The notes: a model not told the origin generated them from the letters alone. A DNA stretch of 64,000 nt from Cupriavidus laharis (GCF_914271435.1 NZ_CAJZAI010000005.1:62001-126000); one strand, 5' to 3'; positions 44,798 through 55,980 are shown, counted from the first letter of the stretch. Numbers and translations: made by a program.

Positions 44798-46870
44798 ATG
44801 AATCGCATCGGAGAACACCTGGTGTGGCTGGCCGTCGCCATCCTTGGCGCGTTTGCCTTCGGCACGGTCGCGCTCGCGCGCGGCGAGGCCGTCAGCGCGC
44901 TGTGGATCGTGGTTGCCGCGCTCTGCATCTACCTGATCGCCTACCGCTACTACAGCCGCTTCATCGCCGACAAGGTGATGCAGCTCGACCCGAAACGCAT
45001 GACCCCGGCCTGGCGCCACAACGACGGTCTGGACTACGTGCCGACCAACAAGGCGGTGCTGTTCGGCCACCACTTTGCCGCCATTGCCGGCGCCGGCCCG
45101 CTGGTCGGCCCCGTGCTGGCCGCGCAGATGGGCTATATGCCGGGCATGCTGTGGATCCTGGCGGGCGTGGTGTTCGCCGGCGCGGTGCAGGACTTCATGA
45201 TCCTGTTCATCTCCACGCGCCGCGACGGCCGCTCGCTGGGCGACCTGGTCAAGTCCGAGATGGGCACGGTGCCGGGCATGATCGCGCTGTTCGGCTGCTT
45301 CATGATCATGATCATCATCCTGGCGGTGCTGGCACTGATCGTGGTGAAGGCGTTGGCCGGCTCGCCGTGGGGCACGTTCACCGTGGCGGTGACCATCCCC
45401 ATCGCGCTGTTCATGGGTATCTACACGCGCTACATCCGCCCGGGCCGCATCGGCGAGGTGTCGGTGATCGGCTTCGTGCTGCTGATGTTCGCCATCATCG
45501 GCGGCCAGTATGTGCATGACAGCGCCGTGCTGGCGCCGCTGTTCACGTACGACGGCAAGGCGCTGACCTGGATGCTGATCATCTACGGCTTCATCGCCGC
45601 CGTGCTGCCCGTATGGCTGCTGCTGGCGCCGCGCGACTACCTGTCGACCTTCCTGAAGATCGGCACCATCATCGCGCTGGCGGTCGGCATCCTGATCGTC
45701 GCGCCGGAACTGAAGATGCCGGCCTTCACGCAGTTCGCCCAGGGCGGCGGCCCGGTGTGGTCGGGCAACCTGTTCCCGTTCCTCTTCATCACCATCGCCT
45801 GCGGCGCGGTGTCGGGCTTCCACGCGCTGATCTCGTCGGGCACGACGCCCAAGCTGCTGGAAAATGAATCGCACGCGCGCTTCATCGGCTACGGCGCGAT
45901 GCTGGCCGAGTCCTTCGTCGCCATCATGGCGCTGGTGGCCGCCTCGGTAATCGAGCCAGGCGTGTACTTCGCCATGAACAGCCCGGCCGCCGTGATCGGC
46001 ACCACGCCGGATGCCGTGGCGCAGGCCGTGTCGACGTGGGGCTTCGTCATCACGCCTGACGTGCTGATCCAGACCGCCAAGGACGTCGGCGAGAACACCA
46101 TCATCTCGCGTGCCGGCGGCGCGCCGACGCTGGCCGTGGGCATCGCCCACATCCTGCACCAGGTGGTGGGCGGCCAGGCCATGATGGCGTTCTGGTACCA
46201 CTTCGCCATCCTGTTCGAGGCGCTGTTCATCCTGACCGCCGTCGACGCGGGCACCCGCGCCGGCCGCTTCATGCTGCAGGACCTACTGGGCAGCTTCGTG
46301 CCGACCATGCGCCGCACCGACTCGCTGCCGGCCAACCTGATCGCCACCGCGCTGACCGTGGCGGCCTGGGGCTACTTCCTGTACCAGGGCGTGGTCGACC
46401 CGCTGGGCGGCATCAACACGCTGTGGCCGCTGTTCGGCATCTCCAACCAGATGCTCGCCGCCGTGGCGCTGGTGCTCGGCACGTGCGTGCTGGTCAAGAT
46501 GAAGCGCGGCCAGTACGCCTGGGTGACGCTGCTGCCGACCGTCTGGCTGCTGATCTGCACGCTGGCCGCCGGCTGGCAGAAGCTGTTCGACGCAGATCCG
46601 AAGGTCAGCTTCCTGACCCACGCCGGCAAGTTCAGCGCCGCCATCGCCGAAGGCAAGGTGCTGGCCCCGGCCAAGAGCATGGAGCAGATGCACCGTATCG
46701 TCTTCAACGACTACCTGGACGCCGGCCTGTGCGCGCTGTTCATGGTGGTGGTGCTGTCGATCGTGTTCTACGGCTTCAAGACCGCGATGCAGGCCCGCGC
46801 GGTGAACCGACCGACCGACAAGGAAACGCCGTTCGAACCGCTGCCGGCGGCAACCTCGGCACAATCCTGA
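44798..46870 (+). CDS. cstA: CstA-family pyruvate/peptide transporter (carbon starvation protein A)
   Basis: A 690-residue inner-membrane protein with roughly 16-18 TM helices. CstA landmarks: YYSRFIADKVMQLDPKRMTPAWRHNDGLDYVPTNKAVLFGHHFAAIAGAGPLVGPVLAAQMGY (in parts), DFMILFISTRRDGRSLGDLV and SGFHALISSGTTPK. E. coli CstA and BtsT take up pyruvate with protons; older work links CstA to peptides. ATG 44798 has GAGGAG upstream and gives the expected N-terminus (MNRIGEHLVWLAVAILGAF); the frame is open further up but not coding. Followed by ybdD. Probably switched on by the Cache-domain two-component system encoded divergently. Confidence 0.95.
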   Translation: MNRIGEHLVWLAVAILGAFAFGTVALARGEAVSALWIVVAALCIYLIAYRYYSRFIADKVMQLDPKRMTPAWRHNDGLDYVPTNKAVLFGHHFAAIAGAGPLVGPVLAAQMGYMPGMLWILAGVVFAGAVQDFMILFISTRRDGRSLGDLVKSEMGTVPGMIALFGCFMIMIIILAVLALIVVKALAGSPWGTFTVAVTIPIALFMGIYTRYIRPGRIGEVSVIGFVLLMFAIIGGQYVHDSAVLAPLFTYDGKALTWMLIIYGFIAAVLPVWLLLAPRDYLSTFLKIGTIIALAVGILIVAPELKMPAFTQFAQGGGPVWSGNLFPFLFITIACGAVSGFHALISSGTTPKLLENESHARFIGYGAMLAESFVAIMALVAASVIEPGVYFAMNSPAAVIGTTPDAVAQAVSTWGFVITPDVLIQTAKDVGENTIISRAGGAPTLAVGIAHILHQVVGGQAMMAFWYHFAILFEALFILTAVDAGTRAGRFMLQDLLGSFVPTMRRTDSLPANLIATALTVAAWGYFLYQGVVDPLGGINTLWPLFGISNQMLAAVALVLGTCVLVKMKRGQYAWVTLLPTVWLLICTLAAGWQKLFDADPKVSFLTHAGKFSAAIAEGKVLAPAKSMEQMHRIVFNDYLDAGLCALFMVVVLSIVFYGFKTAMQARAVNRPTDKETPFEPLPAATSAQS

Positions 46871-46896
46871 TATCGCCGAAGCAGAAGGAGCCCGCC

Positions 46897-47091
46897 ATGC
46901 TGGAACAACTGGGAACGATGGGACGCTACCTCGGGCAGTCGCTGCGGCTGATGGTCGGTCTGCCCGACTACCAGACCTATGTGGCCCACATGGAAAGCAC
47001 CCACCCGGACCGCGAGCCAATGACCTACGAGGAATTCTTCCGCGAGCGCCAGGAAGCGCGCTACGGGGGCGGGCAGGGCAAGTGCTGCTGA
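46897..47091 (+). CDS. ybdD: YbdD/YjiX family small protein, CstA partner
   Basis: A 64-residue DUF466 protein. Signature: GRYLGQSLRLMVGLPDYQTYVAHM, then HPDREPMTYEEFFRERQEARYGGG and a Cys pair at the very end (GKCC). In enterobacteria YbdD and YjiX are encoded just after cstA and btsT and are needed for pyruvate transport activity. Start fixed by AAGGAG six bases upstream; 26 bases after cstA. Ends in the strong terminator at 47120. Confidence 0.92.
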   Translation: MLEQLGTMGRYLGQSLRLMVGLPDYQTYVAHMESTHPDREPMTYEEFFRERQEARYGGGQGKCC

Positions 47092-47119
47092 GCCGGCTGA
47101 CCCATACGGGCCGGAACTG

Positions 47120-47153
47120 AAAGGACGGGCAACCTTCGGGTTGCCCGTCCTTT
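47120..47153 (+). terminator. Intrinsic terminator of cstA-ybdD
   Basis: A perfect 15-bp stem (AAAGGACGGGCAACC with its complement) closed by a stable TTCG tetraloop, ending in TTT. Nearly symmetric, so it could act in both directions. Confidence 0.88.
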
Positions 47154-47447
47154 CATTGGAAGCGGCGAAAACCTCACCTCCCATGCCGCAAATGCCGTTT
47201 CGTTAAGATATCAACCCCTCCCGTCATTCCCGCGCAGGCGGGAATCCAGCGTCTTCGAAAGTCACTGGGTCCCCGCCTGCGCGGGGACGACGGTGCTTAG
47301 ACGGTGGTTAACCAGAACGGCATGCAGCAGGTTGTCGCTCAAATCAGACGTTTCAGCAGGGGGTTACATGGCTTTACACGTGGTTACAGCAAGGCGGGGA
47401 CTCGTTCTCTACACTTGCGGCACATCATGGCAAAGAAAGGAAACGAT
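47154..47447. other. Intergenic stretch upstream of the glycine-zipper gene
   Basis: About 290 bp. It holds the paired GC-rich repeat at 47222-47293 and the promoter region of the next gene, with GTTACA repeated (GGTTACATGG and TGGTTACAGC) shortly upstream of it. No gene seen. Confidence 0.45.
47222..47293. repeat. dRS3-like paired inverted repeat
   Basis: ATTCCCGCGCAGGCGGGAAT (47226-47245) has the ATTCCC-N8-GGGAAT form of the neisserial dRS3 repeat. At 47270-47286 TCCCCGCCTGCGCGGGGA is a second hairpin. The outer flanks CGTC...CCAGC and CTGGG...GACG also match in inverted orientation, so the unit is about 72 bp. Similar units are widespread in proteobacterial intergenic DNA (general knowledge). 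Confidence 0.65.
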
Positions 47448-47888
47448 ATGTCTCGCCATCCCGTTCGCAATATGACCCTGGCTATCGCCCTGGCGGCGTC
47501 CGCGCTGCCGGCATTCGCGAGCGACATGAACAATGCCCTTGGCGGCGCACTCGGCGGCGTGGCAGGGGCGGCCGTCGGTGGCGCGCTCGGCGGCAGCACC
47601 GGTGCCGTGATCGGCGGCGCCGTCGGCGGCGGCGCGGGTGGCGCGGTGACTTCCAACCGCCGCGAGCGCACGGGCGCCATCATCGGCGGCGCACTTGGCG
47701 GTGGTGCAGGCACGGCAGCGGGCAACGCCATGGGCGGCCGCACGGGCGGCCTGGTTGGCGCAGCCGTCGGTGGCGGCGCGGGCGCGGCGCTGGGCGGCAA
47801 TGTCTCGCGCAGCAATTCTTATGACAACGATCGCCGCGGCTACTACAAGCGCAAGAAGCACAAGCACCATCACCACTACGACGACTGA
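47448..47888 (+). CDS. Secreted glycine-zipper protein with His/Lys-rich tail
   Basis: A 146-residue protein. Signal peptide MSRHPVRNMTLAIALAASALPAFA, then a long run of Gly-Ala zipper repeats (GGALGGVAGAAVGGALGGST and further copies to ~residue 122). They are broken once by TSNRRERTGA. The end is SYDNDRRGYYKRKKHKHHHHYDD. Glycine-zipper proteins insert into or pack against the outer membrane; function here unknown. The terminal cluster of Lys, His and Asp could bind metal ions or polyanions. ATG 47448 is chosen for AGGAAA upstream and the clean signal peptide. Terminator at 47919. Confidence 0.82.
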   Translation: MSRHPVRNMTLAIALAASALPAFASDMNNALGGALGGVAGAAVGGALGGSTGAVIGGAVGGGAGGAVTSNRRERTGAIIGGALGGGAGTAAGNAMGGRTGGLVGAAVGGGAGAALGGNVSRSNSYDNDRRGYYKRKKHKHHHHYDD

Positions 47889-47918
47889 GCCGACGCTCAG
47901 CCGGGCAGGGATGCAGGA

Positions 47919-47949
47919 ACGGGCCGCTTCGGCCCGTTTTTCTTTGCGT
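47919..47949 (+). terminator. Terminator of the glycine-zipper gene
   Basis: ACGGGCCG pairs with CGGCCCGT around a CTT loop and is followed by TTTTTCTTT: a classic intrinsic terminator 30 bp past the stop codon. Confidence 0.88.
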
Positions 47950-48001
47950 GGTCTGGCATAATGCCAGTCAGCAAGTGCCATCGTGATCGGGTACAGAAAC
48001 A

Positions 48002-48030
48002 AAGAAGCCCGCAACCAGTGCGGGCTTCTT
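48002..48030 (-). terminator. Terminator for the tandem-repeat protein gene
   Basis: AAGAAGCCCGC pairs perfectly with GCGGGCTTCTT across a 7-nt AACCAGT loop. On the minus strand it lies ~120 bp past the stop of the gene at 48149. Confidence 0.6.
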
Positions 48031-48148
48031 CTCCAATAAATACGGAGAGGTCTGTCAGACACTCTCCAAGCGACCTGTGGAGACCAGGTTGAAACGGAGG
48101 GGCCGCATAGGGGAGAGACGGCCCCGGACCGCGGCTTGCAGACCCTGC

Positions 48149-48403
48149 TTACAGGGGCGCGCGGTCGGACGACAGATCGTACTTGGCGCCGTCGCTGTAC
48201 ACGTCGTACTTGCCGGCCTTGGCGCCATCGCTATAGACGTCGAACTTACTGGCCTTGGCACCATCGGTGTAGACGTCGTACTTGCTGGCCTTGGCGCCGT
48301 CTGCATACGGGTCGAACTTGCCGGACTTGGCAAACGCCGGCGCGGCGGACAGGGCAGCGGCGAGGGTGGCGATAGCGATCAGGGTGTGGCGGGTAGTTTT
48401 CAT
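48149..48403 (-). CDS. Small secreted protein with four 12-residue tandem repeats
   Basis: An 84-residue protein. Signal peptide MKTTRHTLIAIATLAAALSAAPAFA (25 residues), then K-S-G followed by four near-identical 12-mers: KFDPYADGAKAS, KYDVYTDGAKAS, KFDVYSDGAKAG, KYDVYSDGAK, and a decayed fifth (YDLSSDRAPL). Each repeat carries K-[FY]-D-x-Y-x-D-G, a regular display of Asp and aromatic residues. The nucleotide sequence is also repeated in 36-bp units. Signal peptide, codon use and the terminator downstream argue for a real gene. No named family recognised. Divergent from a LysR regulator. Confidence 0.7.
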   Translation of the reverse strand: MKTTRHTLIAIATLAAALSAAPAFAKSGKFDPYADGAKASKYDVYTDGAKASKFDVYSDGAKAGKYDVYSDGAKYDLSSDRAPL

Positions 48404-48594
48404 GGCTCAGTATTTCTTCAAGCTGGGATGCCTCTCTCGACAGTCTGACTTGCTGCATTGCGGCATCCAATGGCTAGATATTAGGCGTTTCCCTGATATC
48501 AATAAATACTGCTTGCAACAATGATTAGTTCTGATTCCAACAATAAAGTCGCCTGAACGAGGAAAAATTCAGGGAAACGACGGGAGACTATGTC
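48404..48594. other. AT-rich divergent promoter region (repeat protein / LysR)
   Basis: 191 bp, much richer in A/T than its surroundings (TATTAGGCG, GATATCAATAAATACT, ATGATTAG). It probably contains both promoters and LysR-type T-N11-A sites; I cannot single one out. Confidence 0.4.
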
Positions 48595-49497
48595 ATGGAT
48601 CGCCTGCAATCGATGCGCGTGTTTGCCAAAGTGGTGGAGCTCGGAAGCTTTGCTCGTGCAGCGCAGCAGTTGGAGATGTCCAATGCGGTCGTCACGCGTT
48701 ACGTCGCAGACCTGGAAAGTCACCTGGGGACGCGGCTGCTGAACCGGACGACCCGCAGCCTGTCCCTGACCGATGCGGGGGAAACGTACCTGCAGCGTTG
48801 CCAGCAGATCCTGGAGGACGTGGAGGAAGCCGAAGGCGTGGTGACGGCGCGCAGCCAGTCGCTGTCAGGAACGCTGCGCCTGGTGACACCCGTGATGTTC
48901 GGACTGCACCTGCTCCCGAACCTGATGGCCCGGTTCCAGCAGCTATATCCCGATGTGGTGTTCGATGTGCTGCTGTCCGACCGCAACGTGGACATCGTGG
49001 AAGAGGGCCGCGACGTTGCGGTGATGCTGTCGGACCTGGGCCTTGGCTCGCACCTGGTGGCCCGTCCGCTGATCTCGGCCGAGATCGTGCTGTGCGCGTC
49101 CCCCGAATATGTCCGCATGCACCCGCCGCTGCGCCATGCGCATGAGCTGACCAATCACCGCTGCATTGCGATGCGGCTGCCGAACGTGGAGCACGAGTGG
49201 ACGCTGCTGGGGCCCGAAGGCGAAGTGACGGTGCCGATCCGCCCTGGGCTGCTGTGCAGCAATGCCGAACTCGCGCACCAGGCGGCACTGGCCAATATGG
49301 GCGTGGCGATGCTTTCGTCGTACCTGGCCAGGCCCAATATCGAGGCTGGCCATCTCGTGCACGTCCTGCCGCAGTACCAGCTGCCGCGGCGCGATGTCAG
49401 CGTGGTCTACCCGAGCCGCAAGTTCCTGCCGACCAAGGTCCGGGCGTTTATTGATTTCCTGCTGGAAGAAGGCCAGGTTCGCGGCAAGGATCATTAG
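48595..49497 (+). CDS. LysR-family transcriptional regulator
   Basis: A 300-residue regulator. N-terminal winged HTH: MDRLQSMRVFAKVVELGSFARAAQQLEMSNAVVTRYVADLESHLGTRLLNRTTRSLSLTDAGETYL (in parts), the CrgA/DntR-type LysR head. The effector domain (~90-295) belongs to the PBP2_CrgA-like group, with YPDVVFDVLLSDRNVDIVEEG and DVAVMLSDLG. It probably controls the divergent small-protein gene or itself; the effector is unknown. Confidence 0.92.
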   Translation: MDRLQSMRVFAKVVELGSFARAAQQLEMSNAVVTRYVADLESHLGTRLLNRTTRSLSLTDAGETYLQRCQQILEDVEEAEGVVTARSQSLSGTLRLVTPVMFGLHLLPNLMARFQQLYPDVVFDVLLSDRNVDIVEEGRDVAVMLSDLGLGSHLVARPLISAEIVLCASPEYVRMHPPLRHAHELTNHRCIAMRLPNVEHEWTLLGPEGEVTVPIRPGLLCSNAELAHQAALANMGVAMLSSYLARPNIEAGHLVHVLPQYQLPRRDVSVVYPSRKFLPTKVRAFIDFLLEEGQVRGKDH

Positions 49498-49517
49498 ATC
49501 TCGCAGACAGATAAGCC

Positions 49518-49549
49518 AGGAGGCCACGGGGTACGCACCGCGGCCTCCT
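49518..49549. terminator. Bidirectional hairpin between LysR gene and topB
   Basis: AGGAGGCC pairs with GGCCTCCT around a 16-nt internal region that can pair further (ACGG/CCG). It lies between two convergent genes and is followed by ACTGTTT on the plus strand. Confidence 0.55.
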
Positions 49550-49573
49550 ACTGTTTGCCCGCTTGCTGCCCGC

Positions 49574-52261
<2,688 letters not shown>

Positions 52262-52408
52262 TGAATGGGTCCTTGCGGGCTGCTTCCGGCAACGCGCGAT
52301 TTGCACTGCAATATAAGTAGACATTGCCCCCGGGGGGCTTTGAGGCGCCAATCATAAGCGCGGTTTCGACGGCGGTGCAAGCCGGCAGCAGCGGCGCCAA
52401 ATCCGCCG

Positions 52409-52813
52409 TTACGCCGCGCGCCGCCCCCCGGAAAGCAACCATTCCAGCACTTCGGGAACATCCTCCTGCGCAGCCGGCATGGCCATGCCCCGCGCGAGCA
52501 TGCGTTCCAATACCTCGATATGCGGCAATAGGGTGCCATAGAACTGCGTCGGCCCCCCCGCCACCGGCTGGACCAGCAGCGTGGGAAAATTCTCGATATC
52601 GATGTCACCAAGCCGATCCGCGTGCGTCTCGATGTCGATCCACACATAGCAGTCCTCCGGATGGCGCGCGGCCAGCGCAGAGAACGCCTGCAGGTAGTCC
52701 CGGCATGTCCCGCACCATTGCGCGCACAGGCAGGCGACCAGCCGGCCCTGCGGGCGGGCGGACAGCGCTGCGCCGATGGCGGCAAGGTCACGTTCGGGAA
52801 AGTAAACGGTCAT
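52409..52813 (-). CDS. Thioredoxin-fold protein with WCGTC
   Basis: A 134-residue thioredoxin-like protein. The redox motif W-C-G-T-C is in LVACLCAQWCGTCRDYLQAF, the cis-Pro in IENFPTLLVQP. It lacks a signal peptide, so it should act in the cytoplasm. The C-terminal ~35 residues form an extra helix (VLERMLARGMAMPA). Lies between dprA and topB on the same strand and is likely co-transcribed. Confidence 0.85.
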   Translation of the reverse strand: MTVYFPERDLAAIGAALSARPQGRLVACLCAQWCGTCRDYLQAFSALAARHPEDCYVWIDIETHADRLGDIDIENFPTLLVQPVAGGPTQFYGTLLPHIEVLERMLARGMAMPAAQEDVPEVLEWLLSGGRRAA

Positions 52814-52892
52814 GGCGGTTCAAACATGAGCCTCTTCGGGCACCAGGGACCGCCGATTGTATCGGCAATAGGCTCCGGTCCACTGGCGAAGT

Positions 52893-54032
52893 CTAGGACA
52901 GGCTGCGGAAGAGGTTTCCCGGTAGACGTTCCGCGCGTCCCTCCAGTTCCAGTTCGAGCAGCCGCGTGGCCAGCGTTTCCGGAGCCAGGCCGCTGCGCTC
53001 GCACAGCGCGTCAAGTGTGACAGGGTCATGCGTCAGTACGGCCAGCAGCGGATCATCCGAGGCCTTGGGCACTGGCGGTGCGGGCTTCGCCACCTTTCCT
53101 GGCTGGAGCGGCAGGCCGAACTCTTCCATCACGTCCTCTGGCGATTCGACCAGCTTGGCACCCTGGCGGATCAGCAGATGGCAGCCCCGCGAGAGCGGCG
53201 CGTGGATGGAGCCCGGAATGGCAAATACCTCCCGGCCGAGGTCCGCGGCGAGCCGGGCGGTAATCAGCGAGCCCGACCTGGCTGCCGCCTCCACCACCAG
53301 CACGCCGCGCGCCAGCGCCGCGATCAGACGGTTGCGCCGCGGGAAGTTGTCCTTGAAGCCCTGCATGCCCAGCGGGAATTCGCTGACGATCGCGCCATGC
53401 TCGGCGATGCGGTGGGCCAGCTTCAGGTTGCGGGCAGGATAGACGCGGTCGGCGCCGGTGCCGATCACCGCGACCGTGCCGCCTTCGCCCGCCAGTCCGC
53501 CTTCATGGGCAGCGGCATCCACGCCCAGCGCCAGTCCCGAAACCACGGTTTGGCCTGCCTCGGAGAAGGAACGGCCAAAGGCCTCAGCGTCGATCTTGCC
53601 CTGCGCCGTGGCATCGCGTGCGCCGACAATCGCGAGCGAGGGCCGCGCCAGCGCGGCGGGGTCGCCCTTGATATATAGCAGCGGCGGCGGATCGGTCAGG
53701 TCGAGCAGGCGCACCGGGTAGCGCGGATCGACCAGCGTCAGCAGATGGTTGCCGGGCTGATCGAGCCACGCCATGGTCTTGGCCAGCGCCTGGCCCATGG
53801 TCGCTCCGGGTGCAGCCAGGACGGCAGCGGCGAGCTTGCGTGGCACGACCGACGACAGCGCTTCCACGCTTTGCGCGAATACCTGCTGCGGCAGGCCGAA
53901 TGCCGCCAGCAGCAGGCGCACCGTCACCGGGCCGATGCCCGGCGCGCTCGCCAGGCGCAGCCACGCCAGCGTGTCGTCCGGGTCCCGTGCCGCGTCCGGC
54001 CATGCGGCGGCCGGCGCCTGGCCGGCCGTCAA
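52893..54032 (-). CDS. dprA: DNA processing protein DprA
   Basis: A 379-residue DprA/Smf protein, which loads RecA on incoming single-stranded DNA during transformation. N-terminal HhH/SAM-like segment LRLASAPGIGPVTVRLLLAAFG, central Rossmann-like domain with GARDATAQGKIDAEAFGR, VVSGLALGVDAAAHEGGL, GTGADRVYPARN and FPRRNRLIAALARGVLVVEAAARSGSLITARLA. C-terminal DprA winged helix (VTLDALCERSGLAPETLATRLLELELEG). ATG 54032 overlaps the stop of the LysM gene (ATGA), a conserved LysM-dprA pairing. Confidence 0.95.
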   Translation of the reverse strand: MTAGQAPAAAWPDAARDPDDTLAWLRLASAPGIGPVTVRLLLAAFGLPQQVFAQSVEALSSVVPRKLAAAVLAAPGATMGQALAKTMAWLDQPGNHLLTLVDPRYPVRLLDLTDPPPLLYIKGDPAALARPSLAIVGARDATAQGKIDAEAFGRSFSEAGQTVVSGLALGVDAAAHEGGLAGEGGTVAVIGTGADRVYPARNLKLAHRIAEHGAIVSEFPLGMQGFKDNFPRRNRLIAALARGVLVVEAAARSGSLITARLAADLGREVFAIPGSIHAPLSRGCHLLIRQGAKLVESPEDVMEEFGLPLQPGKVAKPAPPVPKASDDPLLAVLTHDPVTLDALCERSGLAPETLATRLLELELEGRAERLPGNLFRSLS

Positions 54033-55198
54033 CGCGGAGAGATGACGCGATCGCCGACTTCGATCACGTTCGAGGCATCGGTCACCAGGGCATATGACAC
54101 GCCCGGGAACACGCGAAACACGAAGGCCAGCCCGTAACGCTCGTCGGGCAGCACGATATTGCGGTTGCCGTCGGTCCGGTCCGTGACGACCTCGCCGGCG
54201 CGCGACAGCGCCAGCACGTTGCCGGGCTCCAGTCCGGCGTTGGCGCCGACGTTAAGCACCACGACCTGCTTGGCGCCACCGTACTGCACGCCACCGTAGA
54301 CCTTGGCGACGCGGCCGTCGATCTGGGTATCCGGCGCGCGCGGCACGTAGCGCACGGACTCGCGCATCGGCTGGGGCAGCAGCAGCGTGCCCACGCCCAT
54401 TTCCTGCTGGGCCTGCGTCACACGCAGGGTGGACACCGCATCCGGACCACCGGGCCCGCGGGTCAGGCGCACATTGCCTTCGTACTCGGCCTCATACCCG
54501 AGCACCTGCCCGGTGACCGGATCGTGCACCGGCGTGACCGGCCGGAAGGCCTGCCAGTCGCTGCCGACCGCCGCCGTGTCGGGCGCAATGCCGCGCGCAT
54601 AGGCGGTGTCGTCCCGGCCCAGGTAGACACGCGACTCCGGCACGGCCACGATGCGCGCCGAGGTTTCCAGCGTGCCCTGGTCCACCACCAGCGGGCGGAT
54701 CAGGAACGGCTCGATGTCCTTGGCCGGGATGCTGAGGATCGCGGCGCTTTCGGCGTCGCCACGCACCGCCGGCGTGAGCCTGACGGTATCGTTGGCGCCC
54801 GGCGTGGTCGACAGCCAGGCCCGGCCATCGCGCTGGATCAGGTACAGGACCTGGCCAGGATAGATAAGATGAGGATTGCGGATCTGCTGCCGGTTCATGC
54901 CCCACAGCTCGGGCCAGCGCCATGGCTGCCGCAGGTATTGCCCGGAGATGCCCCAGAGCGTATCGCCCTTGCGCACCATGTACCGGGACGGCGCATTGGG
55001 CGCCAGGTCCGTGGAAGGAATCCCTTGCTGCGCCACACGCTGGGCTTCGGCGTGCTGGGCGGGCGTGACCGTCAGGTCTGCCGCCAGGGCCGGAGCAGTC
55101 GTCGTCATAGTGACGCCAACTGCACCCAACATGGCAAGGGTGAACGCATGCAGCCTGCGGCCCGACGCCGCCTGGTGTTCTTTGGTAAGATCGCGCAT
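54029..55198 (-). CDS. LysM peptidoglycan-binding protein
   Basis: About 389 residues. Signal peptide RRLHAFTLAMLGAVGVTMTTTAPALAA near the N-terminus, then one LysM domain (~75-125) with YMVRKGDTLWGISGQYLRQPWRWPELWGMN and PHLIYPGQVLYLI. A large C-terminal region of predicted beta structure (YVPRAPDTQIDGRVAKVYGG, VVVLNVGANAGLEPGNVLAL) is shared by proteins encoded next to dprA in beta-proteobacteria. Probably a periplasmic cell-wall protein. Start ATG 55198 was chosen for the signal peptide; the frame is open to 55315. Translationally coupled to dprA and divergent from def. Confidence 0.87.
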   Translation of the reverse strand: MRDLTKEHQAASGRRLHAFTLAMLGAVGVTMTTTAPALAADLTVTPAQHAEAQRVAQQGIPSTDLAPNAPSRYMVRKGDTLWGISGQYLRQPWRWPELWGMNRQQIRNPHLIYPGQVLYLIQRDGRAWLSTTPGANDTVRLTPAVRGDAESAAILSIPAKDIEPFLIRPLVVDQGTLETSARIVAVPESRVYLGRDDTAYARGIAPDTAAVGSDWQAFRPVTPVHDPVTGQVLGYEAEYEGNVRLTRGPGGPDAVSTLRVTQAQQEMGVGTLLLPQPMRESVRYVPRAPDTQIDGRVAKVYGGVQYGGAKQVVVLNVGANAGLEPGNVLALSRAGEVVTDRTDGNRNIVLPDERYGLAFVFRVFPGVSYALVTDASNVIEVGDRVISPR

Positions 55199-55359
55199 TT
55201 TCGTGAACCGGCCGGTAGAACAGCCGGATTGACCCTGGAGAGCGTGCCTGCTGCGGCGCGCCTTGAATTTTTGTACTAGCGCCCCGATTCTGCATGTAAT
55301 CCCCCGCCGCCGCAACGCGGCCGGACAGCCCAGAGCAGCCGGCGTTGCGCCCTAGCATC

Positions 55360-55866
55360 ATGGCAAAACTCGACATCCTGACCTATCCCGATCCCCGTCT
55401 GCATACCGTGGCCAAGCCGGTCAAGGAAGTGGACGACCGCATCCGCCAGCTGGTGAAGGACATGGCGGAAACCATGTACGAGGCACCCGGCATCGGCCTG
55501 GCGGCCACGCAGGTCAATGTGCACGAGCAGGTAGTGGTGATCGACGTGTCGGAGACGCGTGACCAGCTCCAGGTCTTCATCAACCCCGAGATTGTCTGGG
55601 CCAGCGACAACCGCAAGGTCTGGGAAGAGGGCTGCCTGTCGGTGCCGGAGGTCTATGACCGCGTCGAGCGCCCGGACCGCGTGCGCGTGCGCGCGCTCAA
55701 CGAAAAGGGCGAAACCTTCGAACTCGACGCCGACGACCTGCTGGCAGTCTGCGTCCAGCACGAGATAGACCACCTGCATGGCAAGGTGTTTGTCGAGTAC
55801 CTGTCGCCGCTCAAGCAGAACCGCATCAAGTCCAAGCTGCACAAGCGCGAACGCGTGCGCATGTAA
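55360..55866 (+). CDS. def: Peptide deformylase
   Basis: A 168-residue metalloenzyme that removes the formyl group from nascent N-terminal formyl-methionine. Motif 1 GIGLAATQV, motif 2 EEGCLSVPE with metal ligand C92, motif 3 QHEIDHLHG with H134, E135, H138. ATG 55360 ([15 protein letters not shown]) is the usual start. First gene of the def-fmt-htpX-rsmB group; fmt adds the group that Def removes. Confidence 0.97.
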   Translation: MAKLDILTYPDPRLHTVAKPVKEVDDRIRQLVKDMAETMYEAPGIGLAATQVNVHEQVVVIDVSETRDQLQVFINPEIVWASDNRKVWEEGCLSVPEVYDRVERPDRVRVRALNEKGETFELDADDLLAVCVQHEIDHLHGKVFVEYLSPLKQNRIKSKLHKRERVRM

Positions 55867-55959
55867 CACGCACCAGCACGCACCAGCACGCACGCGGCGC
55901 CCAGGCTGGGACAGCCGCGCCGTGTCTGCTATCGTTATGGCTTCCAAAGTCAAAAACGT

Positions 55960-55980
55960 ACCGGCCGCTATGCGGCCGGT
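55960..55980 (+). terminator. Hairpin between def and fmt
   Basis: ACCGGCCGC pairs with GCGGCCGGT around TAT, followed by TCTGCTTTC. Probably a partial terminator or attenuator, since fmt begins 33 bp later. Confidence 0.4.

Noticed and set aside
48149..48403. Tandem 36-bp repeats as a possible CRISPR array
   Set aside because: The units are contiguous, in frame and encode a repeated peptide after a signal sequence; there are no spacers.
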